From NCBI GenBank assembly GCA_036556145.1, contig DATBKB010000058.1:1-10183 (forward strand): 10,183 bases of DNA. Reading direction: 5' to 3'. Shown one piece after another: positions 1 through 6,279 of the stretch (positions are counted from its first letter, which is position 1; every line of letters starts with the position of its first letter). The translations under genes were made by a program, and so were the position numbers. The notes under the pieces are model-generated. The model did no database searches. It worked only from the letters and a program-made list of their open reading frames with translations, and was not told the DNA's origin. This DNA comes from JACDAV01 sp036556145 (GTDB taxonomy: Bacteria; Chloroflexota; Limnocylindria; Limnocylindrales; CSP1-4).

Positions 1-342
1 GTCGCGACCCGGGGCGAACACGTCGAGCCGGTCGGCCGACCACGACGACGCGGCGGGCTGACCCTCAGGATCGAGCTCCCCGCCGAGCGATTCCCAGTCG
101 TGCCACGAGGCGCCGTCCCAGTAGCGATCCCACAGCTCGCCGTCCGGGAATATCGCGAAGACCTCGAGCTGGTCGACGGCCCACGCCGTCACGGCCGGCC
201 CCGACGCGAGCGTGCCGCCGAGCGACGTCGGCTCGGTCCAGCGGCCGGCCGCGTACGCGCGATGCCAAAGAGCCCGGTCCTCGTCGACCCACAAGAGGTC
301 GATCCGATCCGGGCTCCAGGAGACGGCGGCGATGTCGGTCAC
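1..342 (-). CDS. PLL-like / DUF346 beta-propeller protein, N-terminal part (cut by left window edge)
   Basis: The frame is open from GTG 342 to the left edge, 114 codons, with no stop reached. At least two full blades and part of a third are visible, about 45 residues apart. Each carries W-x3-R/Q-I/L-D/E-V/L, then D/E-x-LW, then W-x3-SLGG (SLGG at residues 40-43 and 85-88, RLDVFA at 105-110). This pattern is typical of the Photorhabdus luminescens lectin (PLL)-like seven-bladed fold, which in known members binds fucose or O-methylated sugars and is found secreted or attached to enzymes. No signal peptide is visible at this start, so the protein may be cytoplasmic or the true start may differ. 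The only start codon after the in-frame TGA at 394-396 is this GTG, and it has no clear Shine-Dalgarno, so the start is uncertain. It follows the 74-residue gene by 51 bases in the same direction. Family assignment rests on the repeat pattern; any sugar specificity is unknown. Confidence 0.72.
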   Translation of the reverse strand, partial: MTDIAAVSWSPDRIDLLWVDEDRALWHRAYAAGRWTEPTSLGGTLASGPAVTAWAVDQLEVFAIFPDGELWDRYWDGASWHDWESLGGELDPEGQPAASSWSADRLDVFAPGRD

Positions 343-393
343 GTGCGAAACGGTAGCGGGCGGCGGGGCCGCCCGCGCGGGGTTCGAGTCGGT

Positions 394-618
394 TCAGGCG
401 AGCGTCGAGCCGCCCTCGAGGGCATTCGCGTCGAGACGACGCGCGACCTGGGCCGAGGCGCGGCTGAGGCCCGCGGCGACGCGAGCGGCCGAGCGCCGGG
501 CGAGGCCCGGGCCGCTCTCATGCGAGAGCGCCTCGGCGTAGCGGCTGCGAAGCTCGGCCTCGGCCTGGCGCTCACGCGCGAGGTCGAGGGCGAGGAAGGC
601 GATGGGGCTGAGTTGCAT
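394..618 (-). CDS. Small helical hypothetical protein, 74 aa
   Basis: I do not recognise a named family. The protein begins MQLSPIAFLALDLARERQAE, a short hydrophobic start running into a charged helix rich in Ala, Arg and Glu, followed by a basic Arg/Ala segment (residues 40-61). Small proteins with an N-terminal LALDLARER-like helix occur near the ends of small operons in high-GC bacteria, but no function is known to me. ATG 618 is preferred over an in-frame ATG at 675 because a GGAGG lies 10 bases upstream (629-633), while the longer form would add 19 low-complexity residues. It lies 59 bases after the 37-residue membrane peptide and 51 bases before the propeller gene, all on one strand, which fits a single transcript from the promoter at 851-879. 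It has no membrane helix of full length. Confidence 0.6.
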   Translation of the reverse strand: MQLSPIAFLALDLARERQAEAELRSRYAEALSHESGPGLARRSAARVAAGLSRASAQVARRLDANALEGGSTLA

Positions 619-677
619 GTCGGAAAGACCTCCGTGGGCTCGGTGGTGCCGGTCGAAGCGGCGAGTGGCCGCCACGG

Positions 678-791
678 TCAGCGGAGAAGGCTGCCGGGAG
701 CGTCCTCGCGGGAGTCCTCCCCCCAGGCGAGGGCTGCCCCGCCGAAGAGGGCGAGGCCGGCGACGATGATGAGAAGAACGAGGGCTTCCAT
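678..791 (-). CDS. Single-helix membrane peptide, 37 aa, with GEDSRED motif
   Basis: This ORF is shorter than usual gene-calling cut-offs. After MEA it has one unbroken hydrophobic segment (residues 4-23), then W-G-E-D-S-R-E-D at 23-30 and a short polar tail ending in Arg. It looks like a single-pass inner-membrane peptide with the acidic/arginine motif just outside the helix. Tiny proteins with one helix followed by (F/W)GxDSR(D/E) recur in Chloroflexota and Actinobacteriota genomes as uncharacterised ORFs; this is recollection and was not searched. Support for real translation is strong for its size: a GGAGG (799-803) ends 7 bases before the ATG, and a sigma70-like promoter on the same strand sits about 60-90 bases upstream. 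It is the first gene of the leftward group and is divergent from the CGNR regulator, so it may be under that regulator's control. Confidence 0.7.
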   Translation of the reverse strand: MEALVLLIIVAGLALFGGAALAWGEDSREDAPGSLLR

Positions 792-817
792 TTCCGGACC
801 TCCAGACGTCCCTGTTG

Positions 818-849
818 CGTAACCTTTTGATGAGGTTCTATCGGTTACG
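818..849. repeat. Inverted repeat A: CGTAACC-N18-GGTTACG, probable operator
   Basis: Seven-base arms at 818-824 and 843-849 are perfect complements separated by 18 bases. The rightward -35 box (827-832) lies between the arms, and the right arm abuts the overlapping -10 boxes and the predicted leftward start. The arm sequence recurs in repeat B with the same 18-base spacing. Confidence 0.6.
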
Positions 850-855
850 TACTCT
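827..855 (+). promoter_or_regulatory. Sigma70-type promoter for the CGNR regulator gene
   Basis: TTGATG (827-832, 4 of 6 to TTGACA) is followed after exactly 17 bases by TACTCT (850-855, 3 of 6 to TATAAT). Predicted start is near 862, so the leader to the GTG at 900 would be about 38 bases and would contain the second inverted repeat. It is weaker by consensus than the opposing promoter, with which its -10 box overlaps on the opposite strand. Confidence 0.45.
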
Positions 856-879
856 AGCCTCTTGCGCGTAACCTGTCAA
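851..879 (-). promoter_or_regulatory. Sigma70-type promoter for the leftward small genes
   Basis: Read on the minus strand, a perfect -35 box TTGACA (879 to 874) is followed after exactly 17 bases by TAGAGT (856 to 851, 4 of 6 matches to TATAAT). Predicted transcription start is near 844, giving a leader of about 50 bases with a GGAGG before the ATG at 791. The -10 box overlaps that of the rightward promoter on the other strand. Confidence 0.6.
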
Positions 880-897
880 CCCCTGTAAAGTGGTTAC
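868..897. repeat. Inverted repeat B: GTAACC-N18-GGTTAC, probable operator
   Basis: Six-base arms at 868-873 and 892-897 are separated by 18 bases, as in repeat A. The left arm touches the leftward -35 box (874-879); the right arm ends 2 bases before the regulator's GTG start. A second relationship overlaps it: the 13-base segments 868-880 and 893-905 are direct repeats, 11 of 13 identical (GTNACCTGTNAAC), the second running into the start codon. Confidence 0.6.
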
Positions 898-899
898 CT

Positions 900-1541
900 G
901 TGAACGGCCAAACGACCCATGACCACGACTGCAACCTCGAGGTCGCCCTCGACTTCCTGAACACGCGCGAGCTCGATTCGGGTGCGCTCGTCGACCGCCT
1001 CGAGACGCCCGGCCAGGCGATCGGCTGGCTGTCCGAGCGCGGCATCGTCCACGCCGAGCTCCTCGAGCCCGAGCGCGAGCGCGCCGAGCGCGAGCCCGAA
1101 ACGGGCGAGCGCGCGCTGACGAGGATCCGGCGCGTCCGCGATGCCCTACGCGAGGTGTCCCACGCGGTCGTGGAGGAGCGGCGGCCGACGGCCGCGGCGC
1201 TGGCCGAGGTCAACCGCGCCCTGCGCGCCCGGGAGGTCATCCAGCTCGAGGCGTCGGAGGAGGGCGTGGCCGTCGGGCATCGCCACGTCGGCGACCCGAT
1301 CGACGACGCGCTGGCCCGCCTGGCCGAGCCGATCGTGCGCGAGATCAGCGGTGGCCGGTCGGACCGGCTCCGGATCTGCGACAACGACACGTGCCGCTGG
1401 GTCTTCTACGACTCCTCGCCGACCGGGCGCCGCCGCTGGTGCAGCATGGCGACGTGCGGCAACCGCGCCAAGGCGCGCCGCCACCGCGAGCGCCAGAGAG
1501 CCGAGAAGGCAGGCACGGCGGAGGCCGCTCGCCCGAACTGA
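900..1541 (+). CDS. ABATE-domain / CGNR zinc-finger transcriptional regulator
   Basis: This 213-residue protein has the architecture of the CGNR family. The N-terminal region (about residues 10-150) opens with LEVALDFLNTR, the usual start of the ABATE (putative stress-induced regulator) domain. The C-terminal zinc finger has cysteines at 160, 165, 181 and 186, with C-GNR at 186-189, preceded by the typical W-x-FYD-x-S-x-x-x-RR-WC run. The basic tail (191-200) suits nucleic-acid contact. The family is regarded as DNA-binding, but few members have been tested and ligands are unknown. Start is GTG 900; the ATG at 919 is out of frame, and no Shine-Dalgarno precedes the GTG. The gene is divergent from the small membrane peptide, with paired GTAACC/GGTTAC operators ending 2 bases before its start, which strongly suggests autoregulation and control of the divergent genes. 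Confidence 0.9.
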   Translation: MNGQTTHDHDCNLEVALDFLNTRELDSGALVDRLETPGQAIGWLSERGIVHAELLEPERERAEREPETGERALTRIRRVRDALREVSHAVVEERRPTAAALAEVNRALRAREVIQLEASEEGVAVGHRHVGDPIDDALARLAEPIVREISGGRSDRLRICDNDTCRWVFYDSSPTGRRRWCSMATCGNRAKARRHRERQRAEKAGTAEAARPN

Positions 1542-1720
1542 CCGACCGGCCCGGCCATCCCCACCGGCCGTTCCGGCGTCACTCGTTGCCGCCTCGCACC
1601 GCGTTCGACGCGGGCGGGCCGGGCGGCACCGTTGGGCATGCCATACGGCATATAGGCCGACAAGGCGCCGCTCCGCATTCTCGGGCCACCTGCAGCGCCC
1701 CACGGAGCGACATCGACCAC

Positions 1721-4700
1721 ATGGCCCGCCCCACCGTCATCACCTCGACTCGACTCCCGACCTTCGGTCGTCGCGCGCTCGCCGTCCTGACGACCGGCGC
1801 TCTGGCGCTGGCCGCGTTGGTCGCCACGCCCGGCAGCGCCTTCTCCGACGTGCTCTATCTCGGCACGAGCGCGCTCGCCGCCGGCGCATGTCTCCTGGGC
1901 ATTCGAACCGGCAGACACGAGGCTCGCGGGGCCTGGGGCGCCGTCGCGGCGGCGCTCGTCATGATGTCCCTCGGCAACGCGGTCGCGCTCGGCGACGAGC
2001 TGCCGGGCATGTCCGGACTGGGGTACGGCGCCGACGTCATGTTCCTCGCCGCGTACCTGCCGCTGTTTTTCGCGTCGTACCGCTTTGGACGCGGCACCCA
2101 CCGCTCGGATCGCACGGTCATCCTCGACGCGTCGATCGTCGGCCTCGCGGCCGTGCCTTTCGTCTGGGAGCTGCTCGTCGAGCCGAACCTCCCCGGCGTC
2201 GTGACCGGCATGGAGGCGATCCTCGCGATCGCCATCCCGATCGGGGACATCGTGCTCCTCAGCCTTGCGGCCCCGCTCCTCCTGTTCCGGTACGCCCGCT
2301 CGGCGAGCGCGGCCATGTTCGTCGCCGGGCTGCTCGCCATGGCTGCGGGCGACTCGGTCTTCGCGCTCGGCACGCTCAACGGCGCCTGGGCATCGAGCGC
2401 GGTTCCGAAAGCCGGCTGGCTGGCCTCGTACGTGCTGCTCGCGGGGGCCTCGCTCGTCCCGTCGGCGGCGCGCCTCGGCGCGGCCCGGGACCCGAGGCCG
2501 GGTAGCGGCGACAGCATCAGGCTCGCCGTGCTTGCCGCGGCGCTGCTGGTCTCGCCGCTCGCCATGCTTCGCGAGTCCTCGCGGAGCGCCGACCTCAACC
2601 TCATGGCCTTCGCGATCATCGCGCTGGTGATCGCGAGCCTCGTCGTGCTCCGGCTCCAGCGCACGATCGCCCAGCTCGGCTTCGCCGACGCTCGCCTGCG
2701 AAGGTTCCTGAGCCACGACGGGTTCGTTGCCGTGATCAAGGACGCGGACGGCCGGTACGCGTACATGAACGATGTCGCCCAGCGGATTGCTGGAGGCGCG
2801 GACTCCGGCTGGTACGGCCGCACGGACGCCGAGCTCTTTCCGGCCGACGTCGCGGCTCGACGCGGGCAGGCCGACGCCGCCGTGCGCCGGACACGGGAAC
2901 CGATCGTCGAGACGGTCGAGGCGGAGGGCCGCGTCTTCCACACGGAACGATTTGCCATCCCGGGCAAGGGCAACGAGGTGGCGGTCCTCGGCGTGGACAT
3001 CACCGAACGGCTTCGTGCCGAGGACGAGGTCCGCTTCCAGGCCCGTCTTCTCGAGAGCGTGCGTGACGCCATCGTCGTCGTCGATACGAGCGGGCATTTC
3101 ACGTACTGGAACCGGGGCGCCGAAGAGATGTTCGGCCTGACCTCCGCCGAGGTCCTCGGGCAGGACATGAGGACCGTGATCACCCCGGGCTCGAGGGACC
3201 AGGTCGAGGCGCTGTGGGGCGCCGTCGGACGAGGCGAGACGGAGCTTGGTGAGTGGGAGACCACGAGACGCGACGGTACGAGTCTGTGGCTGAACGTCCG
3301 GATGAGCCCGATTGCCGACGAACGTGGAGTCCGGACGGGATTCCTGGCCCTCATCAAGGACGTGACGGCGCGCAAACAGGCTGAGCTGGAGCTGCGGCGT
3401 CTCGGTCTCGCCATCGACCGCGCGAACGACGCCATCATCGTCACGGACGGGGACGATCGAGTGACCTACGTCAACCCGGCCTTCGAGCGGATGACCGGGT
3501 TCGCGGCGGGTGACGTCCTGGGGCAGCGGCCGTCCGATCACCCGGCCGGCCGGCCGTTCGGGCGGGCGCTCGAGCAGGCGCGTCGCAGCGCCGCCGGCTG
3601 GCGAGGCGACCTCATCGACCGCCGGCGGGACGGCAGTGACCTCGTCGCGCAGACATCGATCTCGCCGATCAGCGTGGACGGCGCCCCCAATGCCGGGTTC
3701 GTAACCATCAAGCGGGACGTGACCCAGGAGCGCGCCGCCGAGCGCGCCGCCGAGCGGCGCGCTCGTGAACGGGCGCTGATCGCCGAGACCCTGGCCTCGC
3801 TTCGCGTCGGCGAGAGCCCCGAAGAGACCGCCGAGGCCGTGTGCCGCCAGCTGACCAAGCTACCGGAGCTGACCGTCGGCTCGCTGATCACGTTCGGCGA
3901 AGGCCGAGCGACCGTGCTGGCCCAGGCGGAACGGCACGGGACCGGGTTGCCGGGCCTCGACCTCTCGCCGGAACGAAGCCAGTACCTCCTTGGCCGCGCG
4001 GAAGCCGGGCCGTGGGTGGAGCGCTGGATCGCCGACGAGAGCCATCCCTACCACGCGAAATTCCTCGAGCTGGGGGTGATGGCGAACGCGTACGCGCCGT
4101 TGCTCGTCGGCGACCGTCCGATCGGCCTCCTCGTGGGCGGCTCCGATCAGATCGATGCGGTCGAGCGCCTGGCCGAACGCCTCCCCGCCCTCGTCGAGTT
4201 CGCCGCGATCGCGTCCACGCTGCTCGCGGGGCCGGTTGCGGATCGCCTCGCCGTCGCCAGGCTGCGCGACGCCCTGCGCGGCATCATCGACGCCCAGCGC
4301 TTCGAGGTTCACTTCCAGCCGATCGTCGACCTGACCACGGGAACGACGCGTGGGTACGAGGCGCTCACGCGCTTCGACGATGGCACCCCGCCGGACGTCC
4401 GGTTCCAGCAGGCGACCGACCTGGGTCTCGGCCTCGACCTCGAGGCGGCGTGCATCAGGGCCGCGCTGGCCGGCGCGAAGCGACTCCCGGCGGAGACCTG
4501 GCTGAACATCAACGTTTCGCCGGAGGTCGTGCTCGGCGGGCTGGCAGAGACGCTGATTCCGCCGACCGCCCGAGACGTCGTGCTCGAGATCACCGAGCAC
4601 CGAGCGATCACCGACTACGCGAGGTTCCGCGAGGCCGTCATGCCAATCCGTGATCGCGTGCGGATCGCGATCGACGATGCAGGTGCGGGGTTTGCCAGCC

Positions 4701-5056
4701 TCCGCCACATCGTGGAGCTCGCGCCGTCGCTGGTGAAGCTCGATCGCTCCCTCGTGGCGGGGATCGGCGACGACCGCGCTCGCCAAGCGGTCGTGTCCGG
4801 CATGGTCCAGTTCGCTCGCTCGGCCGGCCTGATGCTCGTCGCCGAGGGCATCGAAACCGAGGAAGAGCTCGCCGTCCTCCGTCGGCTCGGCGTCGAGCTC
4901 GGGCAGGGGTATCTCCTGGGCGTGCCGCGGCCGGTGAGCGAGGTCGCTCGCCTGGATTCACCTCGCCCGATGGCGGCGCCGAACGATAACGCTCTCCATC
5001 GACCCTCGCGCCAGACGCGGGCCAGCGCACCGGCTCCGCCGGCCCTGTCGCGATGA
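1721..5056 (+). CDS. Membrane PAS-PAS-PAS-GAF-EAL cyclic-di-GMP phosphodiesterase
   Basis: The 1111-residue protein hydrolyses c-di-GMP to pGpG by family expectation. Residues 15-310 form about 8-9 membrane helices, a sensor region that includes a P-x-x-D-x-x-LL stretch (173-180) seen in other high-GC signalling proteins. Then follow PAS domains at about 330-435, 440-555 and 560-670, each closing with a PAC-like VDITER, IKDVTAR or IKRDVTQE; a charged coiled-coil linker (670-690); a GAF-like domain (690-840); and EAL (845-1078). All catalytic motifs are present: E880-A-L, N929/N931, E956 and E959, D985-D986, K1006, E1042 and Q1062. There is no GGDEF domain. ATG 1721 is chosen because upstream extension would overlap the CGNR gene and adds non-conserved sequence; only a weak GGAG lies upstream. 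An AT-richer patch with an ATGCC/GGCAT palindrome (1638-1651) is the only promoter hint. The 35-residue disordered tail carries the overlap with the next gene. Confidence 0.93.
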   Translation: MARPTVITSTRLPTFGRRALAVLTTGALALAALVATPGSAFSDVLYLGTSALAAGACLLGIRTGRHEARGAWGAVAAALVMMSLGNAVALGDELPGMSGLGYGADVMFLAAYLPLFFASYRFGRGTHRSDRTVILDASIVGLAAVPFVWELLVEPNLPGVVTGMEAILAIAIPIGDIVLLSLAAPLLLFRYARSASAAMFVAGLLAMAAGDSVFALGTLNGAWASSAVPKAGWLASYVLLAGASLVPSAARLGAARDPRPGSGDSIRLAVLAAALLVSPLAMLRESSRSADLNLMAFAIIALVIASLVVLRLQRTIAQLGFADARLRRFLSHDGFVAVIKDADGRYAYMNDVAQRIAGGADSGWYGRTDAELFPADVAARRGQADAAVRRTREPIVETVEAEGRVFHTERFAIPGKGNEVAVLGVDITERLRAEDEVRFQARLLESVRDAIVVVDTSGHFTYWNRGAEEMFGLTSAEVLGQDMRTVITPGSRDQVEALWGAVGRGETELGEWETTRRDGTSLWLNVRMSPIADERGVRTGFLALIKDVTARKQAELELRRLGLAIDRANDAIIVTDGDDRVTYVNPAFERMTGFAAGDVLGQRPSDHPAGRPFGRALEQARRSAAGWRGDLIDRRRDGSDLVAQTSISPISVDGAPNAGFVTIKRDVTQERAAERAAERRARERALIAETLASLRVGESPEETAEAVCRQLTKLPELTVGSLITFGEGRATVLAQAERHGTGLPGLDLSPERSQYLLGRAEAGPWVERWIADESHPYHAKFLELGVMANAYAPLLVGDRPIGLLVGGSDQIDAVERLAERLPALVEFAAIASTLLAGPVADRLAVARLRDALRGIIDAQRFEVHFQPIVDLTTGTTRGYEALTRFDDGTPPDVRFQQATDLGLGLDLEAACIRAALAGAKRLPAETWLNINVSPEVVLGGLAETLIPPTARDVVLEITEHRAITDYARFREAVMPIRDRVRIAIDDAGAGFASLRHIVELAPSLVKLDRSLVAGIGDDRARQAVVSGMVQFARSAGLMLVAEGIETEEELAVLRRLGVELGQGYLLGVPRPVSEVARLDSPRPMAAPNDNALHRPSRQTRASAPAPPALSR
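3728..3751 (+). repeat. Two tandem 12-base units inside the EAL gene linker
   Basis: The 12-base unit GAGCGCGCCGCC is repeated exactly twice, with a diverging third copy from 3752. It stays in frame and encodes ERAA-ERAA-ERRA, part of the coiled-coil signalling helix between the third PAS and the GAF domain. Change in copy number would shift helix length by four residues without breaking the frame. Confidence 0.7.
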
Positions 5057-6267
5057 ACGTCGCGCTCGCAGCGGCCGTGCGGCCGTCGCGCGTCTGGCCG
5101 ACGCTCGACGGCCTCGGGGCGCTCGTACGAGCCGCGTCCAGTCCCCGCTTTCGCGCCGCGGCGAGGCCGCGGATGCGGTCATCGGTCCGGCAGGCGATGT
5201 GGCTGGCCGTGCTTGCCGCCGTTGTCGACTGCGCGTGGCTCGTGCCTGGCCACCCGGACGCTGCGAGCCGCATCGTGGCGGCCAACGGGTTCGTGGCCGT
5301 CGTGGCGGTCGTCGCGTTCATTGCCGTCGGTCGCTGGCGACACCTCTCGCCGGAGATGCTCGTCTTCGCGGTCCTGCTCGCCGTCGATGCCTCGATCGGC
5401 GTCGTGATCGGCATCGACGCGAGGGTCTTCCTGCTGGGTGCCGGCTATGTCCTGCTCCTTCCGCCAGTGGTCGCCCTGCTGATCCCGTGGAGGACGTTCC
5501 TCCACGCCACATGGCTCCTGACCCACGCCGTCGCCGCCGTCGCCCTGGCCGGCCTCGCTCCCGTCGCTGCCATCGCCATCGACGGGCCGCGGACGCTCAT
5601 GGCACTGCTCGTCGTGTCCTCCGCCGGCAGCATCCTCGGCCATCTGGCCAACCTGCGCGGCCGCGTTGTCAGCTTCGGCCTGATCGAGCGGATCAAGTTC
5701 ATGAACCGCCAGGCGCGCCGCGACCAGAACGCGCTCGAGCAGCTCAATGCGCGCCTCGCGCAGGTCGCGTGGACCGACCGGCTCACGGGGCTCGGCAACC
5801 GCCTCGCCCTCCAGCGGCAGCTCGCCGTCGTACGAAGCCGCATGTCCCGCCTGGGAGATCGGTATGCGTTGTTGATGCTGGATCTCGATCACTTCAAGGT
5901 CATCAACGACACACTCGGCCACTTCACCGGCGACGACGTCCTGCGTCGCGTCGCGGCCGCGGTCCAGACGGCGACTCGCGCCAGTGACGCAACGTACCGC
6001 TTCGGTGGCGAGGAGTTCGTGGTCGTCGTCGGCCTCGCCCATGGGGATGAGGCAATGGCGGTCGCCGAGCGCCTTCGACGCTCCGTCGAAGCGCTCGGAA
6101 TCGCGCACCCGGGCAATCCGCCCTACGGCGTGGCGACCGTGTCGATCGGCGTGGCAGTCATCGACGGCGCCCGTCTCGATGACACGGACGACGCCTGGCT
6201 CCAGTCCGCAGATGGAGCGCTGTACGTGGCCAAGCGATCGGGGAGGAACCGCTGCGTGGCTGCTTGA
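5053..6267 (+). CDS. Membrane GGDEF diguanylate cyclase
   Basis: This 404-residue protein should make c-di-GMP from two GTP. Residues 44-198 contain about six hydrophobic helices and no named sensor domain is recognised. A short helical linker (205-238) leads to the GGDEF domain (about 238-402). It has D-x-LTGLGNR (242-250), DLDHFKVINDTLGH (277-290, metal and nucleotide contacts), the active-site GGEEF (318-322), and the inhibitory I-site RASD (309-312) exactly five residues before it. It should therefore be active and product-inhibited. The ATG at 5053 overlaps the upstream EAL gene stop by four bases (ATGA), and no clear Shine-Dalgarno precedes it, which fits translational coupling. The first 40 residues are Arg/Ala-rich and not conserved-looking; M41 (5173), just before the first helix, is an alternative start. 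Its stop lies 12 bases from the convergent permease stop. Confidence 0.93.
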   Translation: MNVALAAAVRPSRVWPTLDGLGALVRAASSPRFRAAARPRMRSSVRQAMWLAVLAAVVDCAWLVPGHPDAASRIVAANGFVAVVAVVAFIAVGRWRHLSPEMLVFAVLLAVDASIGVVIGIDARVFLLGAGYVLLLPPVVALLIPWRTFLHATWLLTHAVAAVALAGLAPVAAIAIDGPRTLMALLVVSSAGSILGHLANLRGRVVSFGLIERIKFMNRQARRDQNALEQLNARLAQVAWTDRLTGLGNRLALQRQLAVVRSRMSRLGDRYALLMLDLDHFKVINDTLGHFTGDDVLRRVAAAVQTATRASDATYRFGGEEFVVVVGLAHGDEAMAVAERLRRSVEALGIAHPGNPPYGVATVSIGVAVIDGARLDDTDDAWLQSADGALYVAKRSGRNRCVAA

Positions 6268-6279
6268 CCGTGAACCTGG

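Noticed and set aside
619..675. Longer start (ATG 675) for the 74-residue protein
   Set aside because: The extra residues are His/Arg-rich, and the GGAGG at 629-633 serves the ATG at 618.
100..822. Plus-strand open frame of 240 codons
   Set aside because: Antisense to the propeller and both small genes. Its composition is Arg/Gly/Ala-rich and it contains the promoter-proximal leader of the minus-strand genes; no domain is recognisable.
1542..1600. Possible terminator after the CGNR gene
   Set aside because: The CCGGCC-rich stretch can pair in several weak ways but gives no single stable stem and no U-run.
1632..1656. Possible promoter for the EAL gene (TTGGGC with TATAGG)
   Set aside because: The spacing is only 13 bases, and no better pair was found in 1542-1720. 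The small palindrome and AT-richer patch are noted in the gene entry but do not support a promoter call.
1391..1720. N-terminal extension of the EAL protein by 110 residues
   Set aside because: It overlaps the CGNR gene by 150 bases and then crosses non-coding sequence. The added residues are Arg/Pro/His-rich without a fold, and ATG 1721 directly precedes the first membrane helix.
1855..3444. Minus-strand open frame of 529 codons, Ser/Arg/Ala-rich
   Set aside because: Shadow of the EAL gene; no motifs, and composition typical of an antisense frame in GC-rich DNA.
1406..3541. Minus-strand open frame of 711 codons opposite the CGNR and EAL genes
   Set aside because: Low-complexity Arg/Asp/His/Gly composition with no domain pattern. 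It is antisense to a gene with clear EAL and PAS motifs and is explained by high GC content.
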